This document shows, one piece after another, positions 1-12,100 of a stretch of DNA of 64,000 bases (positions are counted from its first letter, which is position 1; the number at the start of each line of letters is the position of its first letter). A program made the position numbers and the translations under genes. This DNA is from Isoetes taiwanensis. Its lineage: Eukaryota > Streptophyta > Lycopodiopsida > Isoetales > Isoetaceae. The stretch lies in contig JAJEKV010000050.1 of NCBI GenBank assembly GCA_021234155.1, positions 4,178,488 to 4,242,487 on the forward strand, written 5' to 3'. The notes under the pieces were generated by a model. The model was not told the origin of the DNA and made no database searches. It saw only the letters and a program-made list of their open reading frames with translations.

Positions 1-26
1 CAATAAATGCTTGCATGCGTAAACCA

Positions 27-890
27 TGCCACCCTAACAATGCATGGAACTTCTTTGTCACCTTCCTCTCTTATAGTTTGAGCGATCCAGTTCCACCTTC
101 CTCATCTAGCATTGTGTGCATGGTGCGCCCGAAGTGGCATGCATCTTCAATATGTGCATATGTATGCATCGCCACACCATTTATCCATACCTCTGGGAAT
201 GGAATTATAACTCCGCCCTTGATTTTTGTCATTTAGCGGTAGGATCGAAATCTCACATGAACACTTGACCCATGGGATGACAAAATCACCACGTGATCTG
301 GCCGGCTCAATCGCGACAAAATAGTGCCAAGCACCACTCCTTGAAAGATCTCGGCGAGAGGAATCCATGGCGCAGGCCCCACCTTCATCAGAGCCTCTCG
401 CAAGCCCTCAGACGCCCGAGCGGTAAGCGAAGGAAGGAAGGAAGGAATGAAGGAAGAAGGAAGGAAGTCTTTTGCTCGTCGCTGAGGAAGCGTCGGTCCC
501 TGGGACCCGATCTAGCAATAATGGATTCTTGCCCGGATAAAAAACCGCGGTCCATTCATGAAATCACTGCCACCTCCCTACCTTTTTACAGTAATGAGGG
601 TGCCTTTTTATTAATAGAGGGGTGCCACCCTCACCTCTTCAAAAGCATCGATTTAATATTAAGTTAATGGTAGGATTTATGCTCTTACCATCCTAACGGT
701 TGGATCCTCTGCACCAACTTTTTTTTTGCTTCGCTTCGCCCATATTCGCCCTACCAAAATCAGGGCTCAGATTTAATTCTCCCATACGATCAGCTTTGGG
801 GATGTGGTGCGTGCCCCATCATGCCGTAAATCATGGCCATCCGTACGCCTCAATGGTGGCATTATCGGCCTTTCATTTAGTGATTGGGCG
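27..890. repeat. Duplicated repeat, copy 1
   Basis: This block matches 1500-2245 in order. Shared landmarks are a start with CTCTTATAGTTTGA, a middle with TGACAAAATCAC, and an end with GGGGATGTGGTGC followed by CTCAATGGTGGCATTATC. The copies differ by many small indels, so this is an old duplication spaced about 1.4 kb. Short open frames in it are not conserved between the copies, which argues against coding. The family is unknown to me. Confidence 0.7.
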
Positions 891-1111
891 GTTGGGATGA
901 ATCTCTATGTTCATGGGCATGGGATGACAAACCGCACATCTAATACGATGTATATATATTAAATTAAGACTCCTACAGGAATTCTAGTCGCGAGTTTAGC
1001 GGTGCGCTCCGTAGATCGCTTCGAGGCTTCGAAGTAAGAAGAAAAGAGAATCGGTACTTCCAAAGTTAAAGAGCCTTGGTTTGATTTGCAGGTGTTGAAG
1101 GAAAACCAAAT

Positions 1112-1390
1112 AGGTTACCCGTAGTTCACATGACATCAAGCTTCGTCCCTCATGGTTAAAGATCGAGAAAGAAAAACATGAAAAGAAAACAAAATATGGC
1201 TTTACCAGGACATGCGATTAAGGTTTTCTATAATAAAAGGCAAAAAATGTTGCCAATATGGTTACATCAACTCGTCCCTCATGGTTAAAGTTTGAAAGAA
1301 AACTTGAAAGAAAGCAAAGATATGAAACTGCCACGTTTCACATTAAGATTGCTATATTCTATATTAAAAGGCAAAATGCATAAAATTAAT
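1112..1390. repeat. Short degenerate direct duplication
   Basis: Two adjacent segments (about 1112-1255 and 1264-1390) both contain CGTCCCTCATGGTTAAAG, an AAAGAAAAC-rich stretch, then ATAATAAAAGGCAAAA or ATATTAAAAGGCAAAA. They are diverged copies of a unit of roughly 150 bp. I see no gene here. Confidence 0.55.
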
Positions 1391-1499
1391 TACAATGCCA
1401 CCTCAAAATCATATATTAAATATATAGATAAAGATGTAATTGGCAAAATAAATCTGCAATACCACCTCCAACAACACCTCATGATTACAATAAAGTAGC

Positions 1500-2245
1500 A
1501 TGCACATGTATGCCACCTAACCGCGTACATAGGAACGCTTTATCATGGCCTACTCTCTTATAGTTTGAACGATCCGATTTCACCTTCCCCCATCTAGCGG
1601 CCCGTAATTGCATGGTGCATGGCCCATGCATGTATGTGCATATGTGCATGTGCACATCGGTGCCCATCATGCATCACATGAGGTGGAATGCATAACAGCC
1701 CTTGATTTTGTCATTTTGGCTGGATCGATCTCATGAGAGCATGCGTGGGATGACAAAATCACACCGCATCCCGATCATGACGGCTCCAAATCACGTAAAC
1801 CGTTGCAAGCACCACTCTTAGAAAGGTCTCGACGGAGAATCCCAGCGGCGTGAGGCCCCACCTTCCGTCAGGCCCTCTCTTTGCTGAAAACCGGACGCTT
1901 GAAGGCGATTAAGCGAGGAAAGGAGAACTGCGAGTCAGTTCGTAAATCTTTGCGCATACTTTTTATTATTGGTGCCTTTTTGTTAGTGGGGGTTACTTCA
2001 CCTCCTTTTCATCGGTTGTATTAAAGTTCAACTGGCACAGGACACTGTCACCTTTAATCTAGCGGTTGGTCATATTTTACACCAACTTTTTGGCACGCTT
2101 CCTTGCCTTCTTCCTGAAATCAGGCTGATTTATTCTCCTTTGATCCAGCGGTTTGGGGATGTGGTGCATGCCCCATGCATGCCATGCATGCCCATCATAA
2201 TATCCATGCACCTCAATGGTGGCATTATCACTGGCCTTTCATTTA
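1500..2245. repeat. Duplicated repeat, copy 2
   Basis: Second copy of the block at 27-890, in the same orientation and order. It adds runs of GCATGC, for example CCCATGCATGCCATGCATGC near 2170. An open frame at 2216-2509 starts inside it but shows no known domain. Confidence 0.7.
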
Positions 2246-5200
2246 GACATAAGTCAAATTCCATCATCTTCCTCATACCACCAAAAACCCTCAGCTCAGT
2301 GTAAAAGTGCCAATATTTTAAACAAAATTCCTTTGAAGGAATTGAGACCATCTGATTGTTGCTGTGGGAAGCTTAGAGGAAAAGTGGAGTACAACGATTT
2401 TCGTCGAAGTCAGCTGGCAGTGGGCAAGCTCAAATTGAGTCATTTGGATTTCGCAGTGAATGGTTGTTGTGTTTGCTCCATTGCTTTTCTTATGGAACCA
2501 TTCCAGTGAGAATTCCTTGCGCCAGAAACTTCCACTAAATTGATATATATAACTCAGAAATTTTCTTTGATGGTTAATTTCTGTTCTTCGTTTGCTCTAC
2601 CTAGGCCCTTTTGCGTATTATTTTCGCTATTTCTGTTTATTTGTGCTTCCGCGTTTGCGCGGGTGGTGGTTATCATTATCTCCTTTGGCCGAGCGGGTTG
2701 ATCCATATCCGATGTCCATATCGGTGTGAAACGATCAGGCATTTTCCGGAAATCGCGAGCGATTGATCATATCGATGTCCCTCCATCAGGTACGGTAGCG
2801 TATTTCGCCATCAGCATACAGTACAGTCATTCTCCAAAAGCATTAAGTAATTCCCGGTTGAGTATTCTTGTTAAATGCTAGTGAATTGCATCCATGGTAT
2901 GATACGCATGTTAATTTTTCATACAAAAATATTCGTCTCTATTCGACTTTCTTGGATGCCTTAAGGTTGGGCGAGGATTTTTCAAGCGTATGTTTACAAC
3001 TCTTAAAATAGAAATTTAATCCCAATTTCAATTTCTGGCCCTCGCATTAGTTGTATTCCCTCAAATTCATTTTTTGTTGACGCCAAATTTTAGACCTTGG
3101 TCGGGCAAAACGGCAACACGCTCAACAGCAAAAGCAAATGTGAAGAATCCTTTGCACTGCTGGTCTGAAAGCCTGGCTTCGTAGGCTTCGGTTTTGTTTT
3201 CAGATTTCGCTTTTTGCGGCCGGAATCTATTTTTCACGCCAGGTGACGAATTAAAATGTTGGATGCGGACATGTTAACCTTCCTTTTTGATGGCATTGGG
3301 GATCCATGGAACTAAGAGGCATATGCCGGGATTTGGCATTCACACTTTTCACCTTGATAAATGAAGCGGCAAGCGGACCTACGAGACAGCTGGTTGCAGC
3401 CTTTTGGCAAATATTTTGGTGATTTCTCAAGAGGTGGCAAAAGCAAATTCAATTTATAATGCTTGAGACATCCATAAGTTCACAATAAAGTGATTGAGAA
3501 CCAACTTGGCTCCCTAATGAGATCCACTTCAAAGCGAGGATAAGCAGAGCAAGTGAGTGCACATCCGCCAGAATCCTTCCTCATCTATGTAACCATCATA
3601 AAGATTAATAATCAAAACAATTTGCTAAGAGGGCAAAACCCGACTTCAGGCTTCGCCAGGTTAAATGGTTTTGCAAAGAGCCGTTCTAGGGGACTTCTAG
3701 ATTTCCATCTGCGTGTTAGGCTGCGGGTTAGAAAGACAATTCGCCAGGCCCGGATCAATCAATATAGAACCAAGCTCAATCAATGTATAGAGTTAAAATT
3801 TGCGCACCTTGTTTAGCCTTATAATCTCGAGATGGCCTCAAAGCATATCTCGACTCTCTTATTTTAAGAAATTGATTCAAATAGTGTACGGCACCAAAGT
3901 AGAAGAACAATTTTATGAAAATTGGGTTAGATGCATGCCGGAATACCCCAATGCCGCGGCAGAATATATTCTGGCGGAAAAGTAAACTTCCTGAAGTGGG
4001 TCATATCCCACGAAAATCATGCAGAAAACAAAAATTTCGCCAAGTCAATGCGTGCCGACCATCAGAATGTGAAATTAACTTACAACCTACACCCTAAAGG
4101 GGCCATAGAAGGAAAAAGCTCAAATAACGCGGAATTAAGCGGTCATGGTATCTAAGAAAACTTCGAACCACTAAAGAATGAATCCATACGTACATCTCAA
4201 ACTTACCCTTTCTAAAAGTGTTGACCATACTTTAAACATGTCGATGGAAAATGCATAAAGGGAGCTCTATATTTACTGTTGACACCATGAGAATCTTTTC
4301 AGCAATATGGTAAATACATCGCAAACCTCTTTACCTACTGCATTCGCAGGGATGGCCCGGCAGATTAAAATCATGTGGCAAGCTTTCCGGCAAGTGGGAT
4401 GTTATTGTGGAGAGTTTCCAAAATGACTTCTTGCTACCATCATTTGCAAGGTTAATGATAGAAAGCGTCGCTATTGCATGCAGCCATTTCTTCATTGAGC
4501 TGACATCAAAAAACACTGTAGAAAAGGAATCAAACAACGAACTACAATAAATTCCAAGTTTTAGAGTTAAACATGCGGGCTACAGTTATATTACAACTAA
4601 GTAACAGGAGTGTCCACTGGTATGCTTCGTTCAGTTACGTATTGTAGCCAATCTATTCATGGGGCTGCATTACCTCCACCATGAATAGAGAACTCAAAAA
4701 GCTATACAAAAGATCATACACCACCTCCAAGGGGGCCTAATACCCTATCTCTGATTGAGCCTCAAGCCTAAACCCCTAAACATTGGGACCAATGCCCTGC
4801 CAGTAGGCAAGGGATTAGTAGAAAAACACCAACCTCTATAGAGGATAATTTGGAAAAAGCGGCTAGGGGGATTCATACACTCCACCTCGGCCAAAATACG
4901 TATCAACATCCACTAGGACCATAAAACAACTTTCATTGGAAACCTAACATTGTTTAAATTGGAAATCTTGCCTTAAAAAGTTATCACCATAAAAAGCGAG
5001 GGTAGGTGGGCTAAATGCGACAATAAAAGACCTTATGGGTTGTCAGGCCTCTGAAAAATGATGGCTGAGAGTCCGGTAGCTGATCTGGCCCAGCAGGAGT
5101 GATGGAGCCTGCAGCTTTCATTGTCACCATGGCGGCTTCCTCCGTCCTGTCACACTCCCACATCGGCCTGCATATTATAGCCTTGCATGTCCATTCGGCC

Positions 5201-6597
5201 TTTTGCATGTCTCAATGCATGTCTACTTCCTTATAAAGCTGGACTTCCATCCATTTGGATTTCCAAAAAGGATCTTAAACAATGGCTGATGGGTTAAACT
5301 CCAAATAAGGTAGATCCACTCTTCTATTTAACTTGATTGAATAGGAATCTCTGATGAAATCTTTGTTTTGAGCAATTGATCCACCTCCTTGCATCATCAC
5401 CGGTTAAAGGATTATTATGCAAGGCAAGAACCTTGATGATGCGCTTAGATTCATTCATACTTTCCCTTTTTTTGAGAGATACGAAGCAAACTCATGATCT
5501 CCATCGGATAGCCCACTCGTTCTCAGTCGCCTTAGACTCAATAAATAGAGCATCTGTAACTTTTTGCTGCAATTTCACTCTCGCGTGCTATAAGCTCAAA
5601 AGAAATTTGAAGACTCACATTCTTGAGCCATTCTTGCGTGGACTAGAAAATTTGGTTTTGTAGCGACCTCTTGCGATGGAATCAACAAATAAAAGATTTC
5701 ACAGGTTTTTATACTGCTCGCCATTTTAAAAAGAGTGCTACAGTTTCCATTGTGCATCTGCGACTATGGCGATGGAAACCTCTATTCGATCCACTTCTCT
5801 CAATATTCCTTCTCCTCAATATTCCTTTCTCATCTTGAATACAGCAGCCGAATAAGTTTGAGCAGGGTTTCCCCGAAGCGATGATCTTCCCTTTATCCCG
5901 TGAATCTTGATAAACCCTTTTGTTGTGATTCTTATTGTGATTTTTATTTTAGATAAAATTCGAGTTCTACCAGTTATATGGGCGATGTAGTCAGGCGCCG
6001 GATAAGTAGAAAACGAGGGGTAAACTTACGCCGTAGTTCCCTTGAGCTTATCATAAAAGCGAGGCCAACTCTTGGTCGGCATTTCCACCTGTTTTCTTGA
6101 TATCATTCCATTGAGTATTTCATCCCTTTGCATCACCGAATGTGTGGAGAAAAGAGCTCGATGACTTGAAAAAAGCTCTCATCTGCTCAAGCACACTGAT
6201 TTAAGTAATCTCCAACCCATGGTCTCCTGGTTAACATCTTGCGGGCGCAACCTTGAGTGCCATGCAGATTGCATGGTCGTAACTTCTCCTCCATGGAATA
6301 CGGAAAAACATCCGCGTCCTCCATAACACAAACGCCAGGTTGCGATAACTCATGATTTATGACACAATAAAAAACCCCTTCTGGCGATCTACCATTTACT
6401 CACGTTTCGGCTGCATTTGCATCAGCCAGTTGGGCGTCGATCAACGATTACGTTGAAGCATCATGATCAGCCTTGGTAGCAGCCGATTCTGAGAGCGGCG
6501 GGTTTTAGCGATCACCCGGCATATTCTATGTATATTCGGCCTTATATACTTAGGATATGCACAAGCCATAAGCGAGTTTGCCCCGCCAGAGCAACCC
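2246..6597. other. No supported gene (2.25-6.6 kb)
   Basis: AT-rich DNA with only short open frames (95 codons or fewer) in all frames. None shows a domain, signal peptide or repeated motif that I recognise. The longest, 5376-5663 on the plus strand, has no family signature. Undetected decayed transposons are the likeliest content. Confidence 0.5.
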
Positions 6598-7590
6598 AAA
6601 AATTGAATTGAAATTGAATTTTATTGCCCGGAGAGATAAAAAAAACTATCTATATCTCTAAGTTATACTCTAGGATGTATGTTAATCAACGTATTGTTTA
6701 ATTTGTAATGTTAACTCAAGATGGCAACATGATGCATACTTCTAGTCATATTGCCCATAAATAGTATTTCTAGTGCTTTTAAATCCTAGGTAATTTCATG
6801 GGGAAGTGCTTTACACTCGGTAACAAGATGAGGTGGCATTGTCAAATGAGGAATCACGAGTGCCGTCAAGTATCAAGATCGTTTAAGTAAAGCGTTATGG
6901 AAATTATCGGGCGTTGCCATGTTTTGGATCAAATTGTGTTGCTTATATACCCTGCCATCTTCTCACTTCCATTTAGTAATAATGGTAGAAAAATGGCATA
7001 ATTTAAGCCTTACGTGCATTACATTCATTGTTAGGCTTGGTATTGGGGGCACATTTTTTGGTATCAAAGGTGGAGACAACTTTAATGTCACCTTGGTCCC
7101 ATGTAATGATGGAGACAAAATCGTCATCAAGGGCTTTGATGTGGAGTTTGTTGACATGTAGTTGTCATGGCTATATATTTATCTTTTATATAGATGTTAG
7201 GTAATGTTAGACATATGGTACTACAATGTTGGAATAAAAGGCCAATATCATAAGCATCATGTGCTCATCACTGCTTCTATGCTTCTATTCGTTCCATGGC
7301 AATTTTAGGTTCGGACGTTAGAATTTTATATATCTATTTATCTATATATTTCGTCATTTTGAACTAATCATTGAAAACCATATAGGGACGGTACCTTTAT
7401 TCTATAAAGCAAAATTATCTTGTGTTGCGACCTAGCAAACCTCTGCTAGAAGATGTTGAATGTCAATAGTTATAGTTGTTAACTTGGGTGTCAATTGTTG
7501 TACATGTTAAGGTCAAGATGGCAAACTATATGCATACTTCTAATCATGTTGCCCTTAAACATTATTTCCAGTCCGTTTAGGGACTATGTA
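6598..7590. repeat. Dispersed repeat R1, copy 1 (fullest)
   Basis: Starts with the A/T run AATTGAATTGAAATTGAATT and runs to CAGTCCGTTTAGGGAC. The second copy is at 8618-9112. A third covers only the 3' part at 16219-16361 and resumes at 17267-17312. Shared landmarks include GGTTCGGACGTTA, TCATTTTGAACTAATCATTG and GAAGATGTTGAATGTCAATAG. The open frame 6919-7161 (80 codons) lies in it and has no known domain. This copy is the uninterrupted reference for the insertion at 16.36-17.27 kb. Confidence 0.75.
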
Positions 7591-7773
7591 GTGGAAAGGG
7601 GCTTTACGCCCTGTATGACGATGGAGCGAGCCAGACAGGATTACAGTGAAAGCGGAGCCATGGTGATGCCAGAATCTGGCAGTCTTTGCCGAAGACACAT
7701 TTTAAGGGGTAAAACCTCTCCCTCATCACAAAGTGCACCAGCGCAATCCCATGTTTCGGATAAAAGATTACGT

Positions 7774-8102
7774 TGCTTGTCTTTCATCTTATAAGTCCAC
7801 TTAATGGCATAATTTAAGACCAAACACCATATTATTAAGCGTTGTTACTTTCATGTAAAATATATAATAAGTCTAATCTATACTCCTGAGATATACCTAA
7901 TTTGATGGTGGGAGCATGCATGTAATATTATGCTTGTCTTTCATCTTGTAAAGTCCACTTAATGGCAGAAAAAAAGGCATAATTTAAGCCAAACACGTAT
8001 TATTAGCATTGTTACTTTCATGTGTAAAATATATAATAAGAGTCTAATCTATACTCTAGGATATACCTAGTTGATGGTGGGAGCATGCATGTAATATTAT
8101 GG

Positions 8103-8162
<60 letters not shown>

Positions 8163-8242
8163 GAATGAATGAATGAATAGATAGATAGATAGATAGATAG
8201 ATGAATAGATAGATGGAATAGATAGATAGTAGATAGATAGAT

Positions 8243-8331
<89 letters not shown>

Positions 8332-8435
8332 GTCCAGGAGAAGCCGAAACTACATATTATTAGCATTGATACTTACATGTGTAAAATATATAATAAGAGT
8401 CTAATCTATACTCTAGGGTATAGTCTAATCTATAC
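7774..8435. repeat. Tandem array of a ~158-bp unit, split by a microsatellite
   Basis: Unit 1 (7774-7931) and unit 2 (7932-8101) both run from GCTTGTCTTTCATCTT through AAAATATATAATAAG and CTAATCTATACTC to GGGAGCATGCATGTAATATT. A partial third unit appears at 8352-8435, after the GATA microsatellite. It contains a further short duplication of TAGTCTAATCTATACTCTAG. So the microsatellite expanded inside this tandem array. Confidence 0.8.
8104..8331. repeat. Long (GATA)n / (ATAG)n microsatellite
   Basis: About 228 bp of GATA repeats with a few interruptions, including an ATGAATGAATGAATGA patch near 8160 and irregular units around 8200-8240. The minus strand reads as an artefactual Tyr-Leu-Ser-Ile repeat frame. 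A short homologue with the same flanks lies at 25608-25680. Confidence 0.97.
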
Positions 8436-8617
8436 TCTAGGGTCCCCCGTAATTGTGGAGGCAAGATCGTCATCAAGGGCTTTGATGCGGAATAGCATAA
8501 TAAGCATCATGTGCTCATCACTACTTCGATCAGAATGATCTTGTTTTTGCTTTTCGTCATGTTTGCCCGTATATAGTATTTCCAATGCTTTTAGTGTTAT
8601 TGTTATTTCATATAATA

Positions 8618-9112
8618 AAAATTGAATTGAAATTGAATTTTATTGCTCGCAGAGATGAAATAAAACTTCATTTCCATCTTCTCACTTCCATCTTCTCACT
8701 TCCATTTTAGTAATAATGGTAGAAAAATGGCATAATTTAAGCCACATTCATTTATTGGAAAACTGGCATTTTTTTTTTTTTGGGGACACTGGCATTTTTG
8801 GTATCAAGGGTGGAACAGCTTTCATGTCACCTTGGTCCCATGTAATGATAGAGACAAATCGTCATCAAGGGCTTTGATGTGAGTTTGTTACGACATATGA
8901 ATTAATCATAGCTATATATTTATCTTTTATATAGATGTTAGGTAATGTAGACATATGGTACTAATGTTTAGAATAAAGGCCGATATCATAGCATCATGTG
9001 CTCATCCTGCTTCTATTCGTTCCATGGCAATTTTAGGTTCGGACGTTAAAATTTTATATATCTGTTATCTATATATTTCGTCATTTTGAACTAATCATTG
9101 AAAAGGACGGTA
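8618..9112. repeat. Dispersed repeat R1, copy 2 (internally shortened)
   Basis: Same landmarks and orientation as 6598-7590 but about half as long. It shares the AATTGAATTGAAATTG start, CTTCTCACTTCCAT (duplicated here), AAATGGCATAATTTAAGCC, TGTCACCTTGGTCCCATG and the GGTTCGGACGTTA stretch. It ends at GGACGGTACCTTT, where copy 1 continues. Confidence 0.75.
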
Positions 9113-12100
9113 CCTTTCACAACATATATAAAGCCGGCGCTTCCTTTTTGTTTGATGGAATATTTCCGTTCAAAAGAAAAAGCGAGGGCAACCGTGTGCT
9201 CGAAAAACCAGCGCCTTTTTTGCCCAGTTCTCGGCGGATTTGGGAAGTTGTATCCGTCAATGGCGCGTGCCGCTCCCTCAGCTCACGCTAGCGGTACGCA
9301 GCGAAGACCGAAGCGGATCACATATTTTTCATCGGATGCTATTTGGGATGATTCTGAAATTTGGAACTTCAGATTTTTCTTTGGATTTTCTTGGTATGGG
9401 CTATGTGATTTTACTCACCAACTGTAACCGGTTTTCATCATTTGATTAATTCACCGGGTTGAACTCGAACCACCGAAATAAATTGAATTTTGAGATATAG
9501 CTGGAAATGCTAAGCTAAAGCGGGCCGCATCTTGTGTTGTAGCAAGATTATCTGAGCAAGAATAATTCATCCCTCACGGCTACATCTCCTAGCATAAGCA
9601 AACATATTGGTGGCTATCCGAAATTCCACTACGCCCGCATCTAGCACGTAATGCGGATCTTATGTAGAAGTAGAATTGAGTACTATAATGCATTGGACCA
9701 TTGGCATTGCTTATAGTTAACCAAAGAAAGCACTTAAGAAACCACCATGGATCACGAGCCGATTTAATAAAGAGATTGTTGCAAGTTTATCGGTAGTGCA
9801 TGAGAGGTAGAAGTTATTACATTTTGAGCCATTGATTGTCGCAGAGGATAAAAAAAATATCAAGTCTTTATCACATGAAATTCATAACATATAAATTAGT
9901 ACTTGGACTTGGTCTTGAGGACCGCGACTCATGCTCTAGCTTCCGTTTTGTGTGCATTACCTTTGGTCATTCAGTCATCCTAATTCCATGCATTGGCAAA
10001 ACAAATATAAAGTCAAGATGTGATGTGTCGAGAATAAGGGCAAGAAGTGAGTATTCTAATTAGAGGTTTTCAATGCCCTTGCCTTCTAAGAATTGAGTTC
10101 ACTATCATTGTAAGTTACAGCTCTTCTTTTGCCCAATCTGCATCAGTTTAGAGTTAACTATTGATGCGGCATCAAACAAATTTACAGGAACGAGAGATTA
10201 TCTTATATATTTACTTTAGCAAAAGGCTTAAAAAGATTAGATGAGTTGTTCAAAATACCCAAATCCATTATTTGATGAAGAAGATTTGGAATCTTGAGAA
10301 TGGTTTGTATGCTCATCTTGGCTTAAATTTCTTTGTCCATTCAAATAAGTCATGGCTTGGGCAAGCTGCATTTCCATCAGATTTTAGCTCTTGCGAAACT
10401 ATAGCATTACAAGTAGGTTTGTCGATTACGCCATATTGTCAATGCTATTCATGATATCGTAACTCTTGGGACAATAAGATGCATGTGTGGGGCTCGTTTC
10501 TGGAAGTGGAGAGGGTATGTTGGTCCACATAATAGCAAGTCTGAGAGGCAAGCATCTCTCATGACATTATGCGTTCCTCCTTCATCGTGGTAGGGGACAT
10601 CAAAGTTGCACTATGAATTAAGTACTTCTTTTCATTTTTTTATATGCAATTTCCCTCATTCTTATAGCTATAATGATGTTTAGATCTATTCTCTGGGGCG
10701 AGTGATCTTTCGTATGTTACGTTTTACTTGCGTGGACAAGTTAAGTTGCACTCAGCAGAATCGTTTTTTAGTACATACAGATTTGTATTTATTAAGTTAT
10801 CTAAGCATTTGTGCTTAGGCTTTTAAGTTGCAAAAATCTTTTGCCAAAGCGAAAGCAAAATGCTCTGAAGGAATCGGTGTGATTTAATAGTAGTGCGTAT
10901 TGCATGAGCAAGAAACATTTTGCAATTATCGGAGGCCCATTTGCATATAGGCATTAAGTGGAAATAAACCCGGCCAAAGAGCTTATTGGATTCCAATCAA
11001 TATTCCTCCAACTCTTTGGCCAGCTATACGGCATGTTCTTATTGGTTTAATATGGGGTGGACTTGATGGCCGGGATGGATAATGATTAACGAGGTTTTAA
11101 CAAATGAGTCAATACTAAGTCTTCTAAAGCAGTAGACACATGCTTCTTGGTCACATAGACCACATGTTAAAGGCAGATAACACTAATAAACAAGGATGAT
11201 AAAATAACAGGCAAGTGTTTAAGGCTAATCTGAGCTTTGACTTTGTAGTATATGAACATCTAATTATGCTAGAAATCAATGTGCATGTCAATCTAGACCT
11301 TCATCCAAAGGAGTAAAGCCTACGTTTTTAAAATACATGTAAGGATGATGCTAGAAGCCCGGACAACATGAAGATATCGAATGTCTGATGGATTCAACAT
11401 GGACAATTGATCCATCTGAAAAACGAGCTATGTGCTAGGCATGGAACTCAATCCGTCACCGATTAGTCCAATTTGAGAACACAAAGCTATATTATTAGTT
11501 ATATGGCAAGTTACCGCGAACAACATGACGGTGAAGACAAATATCGTTGACCTTTAGCGGTAAACCAATCTTACTTCATTTTTTAGATGCATTGACGCAA
11601 TTTGATGTTAGTATTATATTATCTCCAAATGTAACAGTGCTTTGGACGATCCTCAAAGGTGGTGTGCAGTTTACTGATGAATGGCGTACCCTTATAAGAA
11701 TAAAAGGTATGTCTCCTTATTTGGATTGATGTTCGTGTTTTGTCTCCTTAATTTTAGCGGATTGATGTTCGTGTTTTGGAAATGATCGTTTGACAACAAC
11801 TATCAATTGATTTGAATTTTATAAAGCTTGTTAAAATAAAAAAGTTTATAAGCTTGCAAAAGATAAACTGAATCCATAAATACTTATGGCCATGTTGTTC
11901 AAAAGCACCAATATGGCATTTATACTTCTATTATCCTCTTTCGAATACATGCCATGGGGCTTTAAAAGGGTCTTGCTTTCGTCAGAGCATAACTTCATCA
12001 AACTCTATTAATGGATCAAACAAAAAGAAATGATTAGAATTATTCCTGGGCTCAACTCTTTGAACTTCGATGAAATTGGGTGAGAAAGAGTGGCATATTT

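Noticed and set aside
8097-8366. 89-codon minus frame with Tyr-Leu-Ser-Ile repeats
   Set aside because: It is a translation of the GATA microsatellite.
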